Assembly (NCBI RefSeq): GCF_019038435.1
Contig: NZ_JAGPOX010000044.1
Span: 1 to 61,453 of the forward strand
Length of the DNA: 61,453 nt
DNA from: Nocardia alni
GTDB taxonomy: Bacteria > Actinomycetota > Actinomycetes > Mycobacteriales > Mycobacteriaceae
Direction of reading: 5' to 3'
Under the pieces are notes generated by a model. That model ran no database searches. It was given only the letters and a program-made list of their open reading frames with translations, and had not been told where the DNA came from. Within the stretch, counting starts at the first letter, position 1. The number at the start of each line of letters is the position of its first letter. A program made the translations under genes and the position numbers. This document shows, piece by piece, positions 33,581 to 40,994 of this stretch.

Positions 33581-34621
33581 GTGGAGATATGGGAGCTCGA
33601 CCAGGCACGGACACGATCGATCAGTGCGGAGAATCCCACGGGGGCGCCGGGGATGGGTGGGCGCGCGGTGCAGGGGACGGGTGCGGCTGCCGCGGCCGAC
33701 CTGGGTATCGGGTGGAAGGTGTCGCCGTCGATATCGCTGGACGCCGGACAGACGGCCACGCTGGCGGACATATCTGGCCCGGGGGTGATCCGGCATTTCT
33801 GGCTCACCACCGACCGCGCGGTGCTGAATCAGATGACGCTGCGGGTGTATTGGGACTCCGACACCGAACCGGCGATCGAGCTGTCGCTGGGCGCCTACTT
33901 CTGCAACGGGTGGGACGAGTTGGCGCCGGTGAATTCGGAGATGCTCGTGGTCGCCCCGGCGGGCGGGCTGAACAGCTACTGGCCCATGCCGTTTCGCGCA
34001 CACGCACGCATCACCCTGCACAACGGCAGCGATCACACGGTTCCGGTGTACTACCAGATCACCTACCTCGAACAGGACGTACCGCGCACAGCCGGATACC
34101 TGCACGCGCGCTGGCGGCGCAGTAATCCGCTGGGGCATCCGGCAATTCATACCGTGCTGGACGACGTCCCGGGTCCGGGCCGGTACGTCGGCACCTATCT
34201 GGCGATCTCACCCAACGCACCGGGGTGGTGGGGTGAGGGCGAGATGAAGTTCTACCTCGACGGCGACACCGAATTCCCCACGATCTGCGGTACCGGCACC
34301 GAAGACTATTTCGGCGGCGCATGGAATTTCGACCTCGATGGCGCCTACCACACCTACTCCACGCCCTACCTGGGCCTGGTCCAGGTGCTGCCCGGCGACC
34401 AGATCTACGAGCCGCAGCAGCGATTCGGCATGTACCGCTGGCACGTTCGAGATCCCATCTGCTTCCACCGGAGTCTGCGGGTCACCCTCCAAGCCCTGGG
34501 CTGGCGCGAGGGCGGCAAATCGCAGCCGATGGAGTACCTCCCGCTCGAGCAGGCCGACATCGCCACCACCGCATGGTGGTATCAGCATCGGTCCGCGATC
34601 GGACGGCGGCACCCCCTGTAG
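33581..34621 (+). CDS. GH172-family (DUF2961) protein, possible furanosidase
   Basis: 346 residues from a GTG at 33581 (GGAGAGG upstream). DUF2961 / glycoside hydrolase family 172 signatures: ADISGPGVIRHFWLT, the WDSDTEPAIELSLGAYF strand pair, MPFRAHARITLHN, VYYQITY, and the motif CGTGTEDYFGGAWNF whose Glu is the family's catalytic residue. GH172 members act on alpha-D-fructofuranosides, difructose anhydrides or D-arabinofuranosides. There is no signal peptide, so it would act inside the cell. It stands alone between a DinB gene and the AraC gene. D-arabinan recycling is conceivable because mycolata cell walls contain D-arabinofuranose; that is inference. Confidence 0.8.
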   Translation: MEIWELDQARTRSISAENPTGAPGMGGRAVQGTGAAAAADLGIGWKVSPSISLDAGQTATLADISGPGVIRHFWLTTDRAVLNQMTLRVYWDSDTEPAIELSLGAYFCNGWDELAPVNSEMLVVAPAGGLNSYWPMPFRAHARITLHNGSDHTVPVYYQITYLEQDVPRTAGYLHARWRRSNPLGHPAIHTVLDDVPGPGRYVGTYLAISPNAPGWWGEGEMKFYLDGDTEFPTICGTGTEDYFGGAWNFDLDGAYHTYSTPYLGLVQVLPGDQIYEPQQRFGMYRWHVRDPICFHRSLRVTLQALGWREGGKSQPMEYLPLEQADIATTAWWYQHRSAIGRRHPL

Positions 34622-34632
34622 CACAACCGAAT

Positions 34633-35625
34633 TCAGGCGGTGACGACCTCGTGCCGGTTCGCCCGATGCGAGCGGCGGTACTCGCTGGGTGAGATGCCGA
34701 CCTCGCGGCCGAAGTGCGTGCGCAGGTTGGCCGCGCTGCCCAGCCCGCACCGCTGCGACACGACATCGACCCCGAAGTCGGTGGCCTCCAGCAGTTCCCG
34801 GGCCCGGATGAGGCGCTGGGTGAGCAGCCAGCGCAGCGGCGTCGCGCCGAGTTCGGAGTGGAAGCGCCGAGCCAGGGTGCGTTCGCTCAGCCCTGCCCGT
34901 TTGGCGAGATCGCCTACCGTCAGCGGTGTGTCGAGGCGCTCCAGCGCCCACTGCAACGTCGCGGTGAGCCCGGTCTCGGAGGTCCGCGCGGGAACCGGCG
35001 AGGACAGGAACTGTGCCTGGCCGCCCGCGCGGTGCGGCGACACGACCAGATTGCGCGCGGCGGCGTTGGCGATATGGGAGCCGAGATCCTTGCGGATCAG
35101 GTGGACACACAGATCTATCCCGGCCATCGTGCCCGCGCTGGTCAGGATGCGGCCGTCGTCGATGTAGAGCACCGACGGGTCGACATCCAGCCGCGGAAAC
35201 CGATCCAGCAGGGTCGCGACGTGTTTCCAGTGCGTGGTCATGCGCCGGCCGTCCAGCAGTCCGGCCGCGGCCAGGACGAACGCGCCCGAGCACAACGCCA
35301 CGACTCGCGCACCCCGCTCGTACGCCGTGCGCACGGCCGTGACCAGCTCCGCCGGTGGATCCTCGCGCACATTCGGCGTGGCGGGCACGATCACGGTGTC
35401 GGCGGCGATCAGATCGTCGTAGTCGTAATCGGTCAGGGTGACGAACGGATCCCGCATGGTCGCGTGCCGGGTACCGCGCGGACCGCACAACCGAAGGTCG
35501 TACCAGTCGGCATCGTCCACGCCGGGTGGCGGCTCGAAGAACACCTGGTACGGAATCGCCACCTCGAAGATCGGCTGCCCCGGGGCGACGGCAACGGCGA
35601 TAGTTCCCGCGCTACGTTCGGTCAT
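34633..35625 (-). CDS. GlxA-type regulator: DJ-1/PfpI domain plus AraC HTH
   Basis: 330 residues. Residues about 8-185 form a class I glutamine amidotransferase/DJ-1-like domain with a Cys in VVALCSGAFVLAAAGLL (nucleophile elbow position). The C-terminal AraC domain shows two HTHs: LTVGDLAKRAGLSERTLARRFHSELGATPLRWLL and VVSQRCGLGSAANLRTHFGREVGISPSEYRR. GlxA-like regulators are usually activators. It is divergent from the DHA2 exporter, 71 bases between starts, so it likely controls it. Confidence 0.92.
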   Translation of the reverse strand: MTERSAGTIAVAVAPGQPIFEVAIPYQVFFEPPPGVDDADWYDLRLCGPRGTRHATMRDPFVTLTDYDYDDLIAADTVIVPATPNVREDPPAELVTAVRTAYERGARVVALCSGAFVLAAAGLLDGRRMTTHWKHVATLLDRFPRLDVDPSVLYIDDGRILTSAGTMAGIDLCVHLIRKDLGSHIANAAARNLVVSPHRAGGQAQFLSSPVPARTSETGLTATLQWALERLDTPLTVGDLAKRAGLSERTLARRFHSELGATPLRWLLTQRLIRARELLEATDFGVDVVSQRCGLGSAANLRTHFGREVGISPSEYRRSHRANRHEVVTA

Positions 35626-35645
35626 GTCGAAAATCTAGCGCATAT

Positions 35646-35659
35646 TGGCAATCCTGCCA
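35646..35659. promoter_or_regulatory. Short inverted repeat in AraC-MFS promoter
   Basis: TGGCA and TGCCA arms four bases apart, in the 71-base region between the divergent AraC-type and MFS genes. A possible regulator half-site pair. Short and therefore weak. Confidence 0.3.
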
Positions 35660-35696
35660 CTAGTACGGGAGAACTTGTGTCGGAATAGTTGCTCAC

Positions 35697-37100
35697 ATGA
35701 CTGTTACCGCCAGTTCAGCGGACTTCACCGGCACCGTCCCCATCACCGCGAGCCCGCGCCGATGGCGGGTACTGGCCGTCGCGGCCGTCGCCCAGTACCT
35801 CGCAATCCTGGACCTCTTCGCGGTCACGGTCGCCTTTCCGACCCTCGAGCGGTCGTTCGGCCACGCGAGCGCCGGCACGGTGTCCTGGGTGCTCAACGCC
35901 TACACCATCGTGATGGCCGCGCTACTGGTTCCGGCGGGTCGCCTCGCCGACGACACCGGACGCAAGCGCGGATTCCTGCTCGGCGTGGCGCTGTTCGGGT
36001 TGGCCTCGATCGCCTGCGCCGCCGCGCCCGACCTCGGCGCGTTGATCGCCGCGCGAATCGTGCAGGCCGTGGCCGCGGCCCTGCTGGTGCCGACCGGTCT
36101 GGGGCTGGTGCTGCCGTCCTTCGACGCCCGCGAACACCCCACGGTCATGGGAATCTGGACCGCGATCGCCGCGGCCGGGGCGGGCAGCGGACCGGTGATC
36201 GGCGGACTGCTGCTACAAGCCGGCTGGCGCTGGATCTTCCTGCTCAATGTGCCGTTCACGGTGGCGGCCTTCGCATTCGGGCTGCGGGTGCTGCCCGACG
36301 TCCGCCAGCAGGTCAAGCGCAGGCTCGATTTGTTCGGCGCCGCACTGATTCTCGGCGCCACCGCCGCATTGACCACCGTCTTCGTTCAGGGCTCCACGTG
36401 GGGATACACCTCACCCACGACGATCGGTACGCTGGCCGCGGCGCTCGTGCTCGCGACCGGGTTCACCTGGCACATACGTCGCCACCCCGACCCGGTGGTG
36501 AGTCCGGTCGTGCTGCGGCACAGACTGTTTCGCATCGCATCGCTGGGGGTGTTCGCGTACTACCTGGCCTTCGCCGCGCTGATCCTGGAGGGCACCCTGT
36601 TCCTGACTCAGCAGTGGCACTATTCGGAGTTGGCCGCGAGCATGGGGATCGCGCCGATCCCGATCGGTTGCCTGCTGCTCTCGCCGATGTCGGGGCGGAT
36701 CGTGGCCCGCATCGGCGCCCGCGCCTCGGCGGCCCTCGGCGGGGCGACCATCTCCGCGGGCGTGGTGTGGTGGCTCGTGACGGCCGGATTCAGCACGTCG
36801 TACGCGGTGATGTTCCTGCCGGGCGCGATCCTGGCCGGGGCGAGTACCGCACTGTTGCAACCGCCGCTGTTCGGCGCGTCGGCCCTGCTGCCCGCGGATC
36901 AGCTGTCGCTGGGATCGGGCACGCTGATGATGGCGCGGCAGACCAGTTCCGCACTGGGCGTGGCGATCCTGACCGCGATCCTGGCTCACGCCGTGGTCCC
37001 CGGCCTGGACGAGTACCGCGCCGGATGGGCGTACATGGCGGCTGTCGGCCTGCTGGCCATGGTCGCCGGGCTGGCCTACCGGCCGGGTACGGCGGACTGA
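35697..37100 (+). CDS. DHA2-family (EmrB/QacA) MFS multidrug exporter
   Basis: 467 residues, about 14 hydrophobic segments, inner membrane. DHA2 markers: AILDLFAVTVAFPTLERSFG (motif D1 region), LVPAGRLADDTGRKRGFLLG (motif A), and IAAAGAGSGPVIGGLLLQAGWRWIFLLNVPF (motif C). Proton-driven export of drugs or metabolites is the family role. No Shine-Dalgarno precedes the ATG, so the mRNA may be leaderless or start very close. A hairpin terminator follows. Confidence 0.92.
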   Translation: MTVTASSADFTGTVPITASPRRWRVLAVAAVAQYLAILDLFAVTVAFPTLERSFGHASAGTVSWVLNAYTIVMAALLVPAGRLADDTGRKRGFLLGVALFGLASIACAAAPDLGALIAARIVQAVAAALLVPTGLGLVLPSFDAREHPTVMGIWTAIAAAGAGSGPVIGGLLLQAGWRWIFLLNVPFTVAAFAFGLRVLPDVRQQVKRRLDLFGAALILGATAALTTVFVQGSTWGYTSPTTIGTLAAALVLATGFTWHIRRHPDPVVSPVVLRHRLFRIASLGVFAYYLAFAALILEGTLFLTQQWHYSELAASMGIAPIPIGCLLLSPMSGRIVARIGARASAALGGATISAGVVWWLVTAGFSTSYAVMFLPGAILAGASTALLQPPLFGASALLPADQLSLGSGTLMMARQTSSALGVAILTAILAHAVVPGLDEYRAGWAYMAAVGLLAMVAGLAYRPGTAD

Positions 37101-37113
37101 ACCCGATCAGACC

Positions 37114-37154
37114 TCGGGGCGGCGCATTCCGGAGTCCGGGATGCGGCGCCCCGA
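37114..37154. terminator. GC-rich hairpin terminator between MFS and thioredoxin genes
   Basis: Arms TCGGGGCGGCGCATTCCGG and CCGGGATGCGGCGCCCCGA pair over 19 positions with one mismatch and one G-U pair, loop AGT. It lies between convergent genes (stops 37100 and 37190), so it likely serves both. Confidence 0.75.
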
Positions 37155-37189
37155 CGCATGTTCGGGTCGGCTCGACACAACGCTGTGAT

Positions 37190-37660
37190 TCAGCGCGCGA
37201 CGAGGCCGGGCCAGCCATAGAAGCTGGGACCGCCCGCAAGTCCGGCCCCCTGCCTGGCTATGGGAGCCCGCTGCTGCTGGTTGGCCTGCTGCGCGAGCTC
37301 GGGATGGGCCGCGGTCATCTCGCGGCGCACGTCGTCCATGTTGAGCCACATGATTTCCTGGACGATCTCCTCGAGCTGCCCGGAATCCTTGTACCCGGGC
37401 GAGGAGTAGACCGGCAGACCGTCGCGGAAGGCCAGCAGCGTCGGCAGGCTCTGGACCTGCGCGGTGCCCGCCAACTGCTGCTCGACATCCGCATCGACGG
37501 TGCCGTACAGGATGTCGGGATGCATCCGCGACGACTCCTCGTACACCGGCTCGAATTTGGTACACCAGCCGCACCAGGTCGCCCAGAACTTCACCAGCAC
37601 AATGCCACCGCGCGCGACGGCGGGTTGAAAGCTCTGCTGCGTCAGCGTCTGTAGCGGCAT
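37190..37660 (-). CDS. Thioredoxin-fold protein with C-terminal extension
   Basis: 156 residues from the ATG at 37660 (GGGAGGG just upstream). Active site WATWCGWCTKFEP with Cys30 and Cys33; WCGWC replaces the common WCGPC, which should alter redox potential. cis-Pro is in QSLPTLLAF. The ~45 residues after the thioredoxin domain are Gln/Ala-rich (AQQANQQQRAPIARQGAG) and unusual. No signal peptide, so cytoplasmic. Confidence 0.88.
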   Translation of the reverse strand: MPLQTLTQQSFQPAVARGGIVLVKFWATWCGWCTKFEPVYEESSRMHPDILYGTVDADVEQQLAGTAQVQSLPTLLAFRDGLPVYSSPGYKDSGQLEEIVQEIMWLNMDDVRREMTAAHPELAQQANQQQRAPIARQGAGLAGGPSFYGWPGLVAR

Positions 37661-37802
37661 GCGGCCCTCCCGGCGCTCGAACTCACCTGCATAGCAAGAT
37701 TCTTCCACGAAATCCAGACCGCGTCACCGCCGGGGCGCTGGGACGAATAACGGACAAATCGTTGTGGCGCACATCACTCGGATGTTAGCGTCTAGCAGTG
37801 TT

Positions 37803-37820
37803 TGTCGAAGCGCTTCGACA
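37803..37820. promoter_or_regulatory. LacI-family operator upstream of the sugar operon
   Basis: TGTCGAAGCGCTTCGACA is a perfect 18-base palindrome with the central CG step typical of LacI-family sites. It lies 33 bases before the binding-protein ATG. The LacI regulator encoded at 43338 is the obvious partner. Confidence 0.85.
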
Positions 37821-37852
37821 GCTCCATCCAGGCAATTCGCAAAGGTTCGCGC

Positions 37853-39127
37853 ATGAAAAAGGTCACCGCCGCGCTGGCTGTCCTGCTCACCGGGGTCTTG
37901 GCTCTCACCGCCTGCAGTGGCGGATCGTCCGGCGGAAAGGTGCTACGCCTGTGGCACTACGAGACCGCCGACAGTGCCATGGGAGTCGCCTGGAACGAGG
38001 CGATCAAACAGTTCGAAGCCGCGCATCCCGACATCACCGTGCAGTTCGAGGAGAAGAGCTTCGAACAGCTGCAGAAGACAGCACCCATGATCCTGAACTC
38101 CAACGACGCGCCGGATGTCATGGAGTACAACAAGGGCAACGCCACCGCGGGCCTGCTGGCGAAGAAGGGCCTACTCACCGATCTCACCTCGGCCGTGCAC
38201 AAGTACGGCTGGGACACCGAGTTACCGGCCTCGGTCGCCGCGACCGGGCAGTACGACGCCAGGGGGGTGATGGGATCGGGCTCCTGGTACGGGATTCCGA
38301 ATTATGGCGAGTACGTCATGCTCTTCTACGACAAGGGTCTGTTCACACGGAACAACATCCCGATACCGCACACCTTCGATGACCTGATCCGGGCGATGGA
38401 TGCCTTCACCGCCAAGGGCATCACCCCGCTGGCCGACGCCGGCGCGGAATACATGGCACAGCAATACCTTTACCAACTGGCCCTGTCCAAGGCCGATCGC
38501 AACTGGGTGAACGCGTACCAGCGCTACACCGGCAAGGTCGACTTCCACGACCCGGCCTGGACCTACGCGGTGAACACCTTCGCCGACTGGGTGCACAAGG
38601 GCTACATCGCCGCGTCGTCGGCGGGACTGAAGGCCGAGGACGCTGGTACGGCATTCGAACAACAGAAGTATCCGATGATGCTGTCGGGCAGCTGGTGGTA
38701 CGGGCGCATCGAGAAGGAAGTCCACTTCGACTGGGACACCATGCTTTTCCCGGGTACGACACTGTATCCCGGCTCGAGCGGCAACCTGTGGGTGATACCG
38801 AGGAAGTCCAAGAATGCCGCGCTCGCAGAGGAATTCATCAATCTCACCATGCAGAAGACGGTGCAGAACGCACTCGGCAACAACGGCGGCATTCCGGTCG
38901 CGGCCGACCCCGCGGCGATCACCGATCCCAAATCCAGAGAACTGATCCAGAACTTCGACACGATCAGCGGATCGGACGGGCTGGCCTACTACCCCGACTG
39001 GCCCGCCGCCGGGTTCTACGACACGCTCGTCGCCGAGACCCAGAAGCTGATCACCGGCAGCGCCACCCCCGGCCAAGTGCAATCGGACCTGCAGAAGGCG
39101 TACGACTCCAGTATCCCGACGAGCTGA
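37853..39127 (+). CDS. Sugar ABC transporter substrate-binding lipoprotein
   Basis: 424 residues from the ATG at 37853 with AAAGG upstream. Lipoprotein signal peptide ending LALTAC, Cys21 being the lipidated residue. Extracellular solute-binding family 1 features follow: VLRLWHYETADSAMGVAWNEAIKQFEAAHPDITV, APDVMEYNKGN and aromatic residues (SGSWWYGRI, YYPDWPAAGFY) suited to stacking on sugars. First gene of the operon; delivers an oligosaccharide to the two permeases. Confidence 0.92.
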   Translation: MKKVTAALAVLLTGVLALTACSGGSSGGKVLRLWHYETADSAMGVAWNEAIKQFEAAHPDITVQFEEKSFEQLQKTAPMILNSNDAPDVMEYNKGNATAGLLAKKGLLTDLTSAVHKYGWDTELPASVAATGQYDARGVMGSGSWYGIPNYGEYVMLFYDKGLFTRNNIPIPHTFDDLIRAMDAFTAKGITPLADAGAEYMAQQYLYQLALSKADRNWVNAYQRYTGKVDFHDPAWTYAVNTFADWVHKGYIAASSAGLKAEDAGTAFEQQKYPMMLSGSWWYGRIEKEVHFDWDTMLFPGTTLYPGSSGNLWVIPRKSKNAALAEEFINLTMQKTVQNALGNNGGIPVAADPAAITDPKSRELIQNFDTISGSDGLAYYPDWPAAGFYDTLVAETQKLITGSATPGQVQSDLQKAYDSSIPTS

Positions 39128-39216
39128 GAAGCACGCCGGGATGGCGGAAGCCGGATCCCCAGTTCATCGGGCCCAGCATGAGGGGCTGGGTCCGATGACT
39201 CGAAAGGTTTTGTCCC

Positions 39217-40113
39217 ATGGCATATTCCCTTGCGCGCTCCTATGTGCCCTATCTCGCGCCCGGTGCGATCACGGTGATCACGGTGATCGGCCTGCCGTTC
39301 CTGGCCGACATCGCGCTGTCGTTCACCGACTGGGACGGTGTCTCGGCGATCCACTGGACCGGCTTGACCAACTATTCGAAACTGCTGCGCGACAGCGAGT
39401 TCTGGGCCTCCTTCGAACACAACGTCGGGCTGCTGGTGGCGATGGCGATCATCCCGACCGCCGTGGGGCTGGTACTGGCGTTCGCGATCGGTGACTTCAT
39501 CACCCGCCGGTTCTCCGCCCGGGTCGCCGCGGCGCTGCGCGCCTGCATCTACCTGCCACAGGTACTGCCGATGGCGGTGGTCGGCATCGTGTGGAGCTGG
39601 ATTCTCATGCCACAGGCCACCGGTGGTGCGCTGGACGCGGCGCTGCGCGCGATCGGACTGGGCGGCCTGGGCCGGGATTGGCTCGGCGATCCGCACTGGG
39701 CGCTGTGGTCGGTCATGGGCGTGCTGATCTGGTTCCAGCTCGGCTATCCGGTGGTGATCTTCATGTCCGGGCTGTCGCGAGTGGATCCGGCGCTGTACGA
39801 GGCTGCCGAACTGGACGGCGCGAGCTGGCCCCGGAAGCTGTGGCACATCACCGTGCCGCAGCTGCGACCGGAGATCTACGTGGTGCTGCTGACCTGCAGT
39901 ATCGCCTCGCTCAAGGCGTTCGCACCGATCTATGTGCTCACCCGCGGCGGGCCGGGCGGCGCCACCGACGTGCCCTCGTACTTCTCCTACGTGGAGTTCT
40001 TCGAGAAGACCCAGGTCGGCTACGGCTCGGCGATCGCGACCGTGCTGGTGCTGCTGATCCTGGTGCTGACCGTGGTGTTCATGCGCGTACAGGAACGAGG
40101 CGAGGACCGATGA
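39217..40113 (+). CDS. Sugar ABC transporter permease (MalF/UgpA-like)
   Basis: 298 residues, six predicted membrane helices. The EAA loop contacting the ATPase is YEAAELDGASWPRKLWHITVPQLRP. N-terminal YLAPGAITVITVIGLPFLADIALSFTDWDGV is typical of MalF-type permeases of carbohydrate uptake type 1. ATG at 39217. Its stop overlaps the next permease start (ATGA at 40110-40113). Confidence 0.92.
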   Translation: MAYSLARSYVPYLAPGAITVITVIGLPFLADIALSFTDWDGVSAIHWTGLTNYSKLLRDSEFWASFEHNVGLLVAMAIIPTAVGLVLAFAIGDFITRRFSARVAAALRACIYLPQVLPMAVVGIVWSWILMPQATGGALDAALRAIGLGGLGRDWLGDPHWALWSVMGVLIWFQLGYPVVIFMSGLSRVDPALYEAAELDGASWPRKLWHITVPQLRPEIYVVLLTCSIASLKAFAPIYVLTRGGPGGATDVPSYFSYVEFFEKTQVGYGSAIATVLVLLILVLTVVFMRVQERGEDR

Positions 40114-40994
40114 CACTGGTGGAGGCGAAACCGGTTTCGTCCCGGGCGATCCCACGCCCGGTTCGCCCCCACCGCCGGGACCGGTCCCGGTGGCCGGTGC
40201 TCCTGGTGGTGGCCGTACTGGCCGTGGTGATGCTGCTGCCGTTCGTGATCGTGCTGATCAACGCGATCAAGACCCCGGGCGAATACGCCACCGGCGGTCC
40301 GCTGGCGCTGCCGCACGGGTTCTACACCGGCGGTATCACGAGCTTCTGGACCCGGGTGGACTTCGGCCGAATCCTGGTGAACAGCATGGTGATCAGCGGC
40401 GTGGTGGCGGTCGTCGCCGTACTGCTGTCGACGCTGAACGCCTACGCCCTGGGCATCGGCCGCATCCGCGGGCGGGTCTGGATCGTGGCGGGGTTCCTGG
40501 TCGCCAACACGCTGCCGCAGGAAGGGCTCATCTATCCGCTGTACTACCTGGCCAAGGAGCTGAACCTCTACGACACCGTGTGGTCGGTGATCGTGGTGTT
40601 CGCCGTGATCCAGAGCGCCTTCGGCACATACCTTTTCACCTCGGTGCTGAGCACGTTTCCGCGAGAGCTGGTGGAGGCGGCCGAGATCGACGGCGCGGGC
40701 CGGTGGTCGGTGCTGTGGCGGGTGGTCGTCCCGATCAGCCGCCCCACCCTGGGCGTACTGTGCGTGTTCTTCTTCATCTGGACCTGGAACGAGCTGTACA
40801 TCCCGATGGTCATGCTGGTCTCCAACGACAATCAGACCGTCCCGGTGGCGCTGTCGACGCTGCAGGGCGACAAGATGATGGACGCCACCATGACCAGCTC
40901 CTCGGCGCTGCTGGGCCTGCTGCCCGCCGTCGTGTTCTTCCTGATCTTCCAGCGCACCCTGTCCCGGGGCATCACGGTAGGAGCGGTCAAGTGA
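40110..40994 (+). CDS. Sugar ABC transporter permease (MalG/UgpE-like)
   Basis: 294 residues, six membrane helices. EAA loop: VEAAEIDGAGRWSVLWRVVVPISRPTL. Typical IYPLYYLAKELNLYDTVWSVIVVFAVIQSAFGTYLF and WTWNELYIPMVML segments. Coupled at both ends: ATGA with the upstream permease and GTGA with the glycosidase. No ATPase gene exists in the operon, so the importer probably borrows a shared MsiK/UgpC-type ATPase. Confidence 0.92.
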   Translation: MTLVEAKPVSSRAIPRPVRPHRRDRSRWPVLLVVAVLAVVMLLPFVIVLINAIKTPGEYATGGPLALPHGFYTGGITSFWTRVDFGRILVNSMVISGVVAVVAVLLSTLNAYALGIGRIRGRVWIVAGFLVANTLPQEGLIYPLYYLAKELNLYDTVWSVIVVFAVIQSAFGTYLFTSVLSTFPRELVEAAEIDGAGRWSVLWRVVVPISRPTLGVLCVFFFIWTWNELYIPMVMLVSNDNQTVPVALSTLQGDKMMDATMTSSSALLGLLPAVVFFLIFQRTLSRGITVGAVK

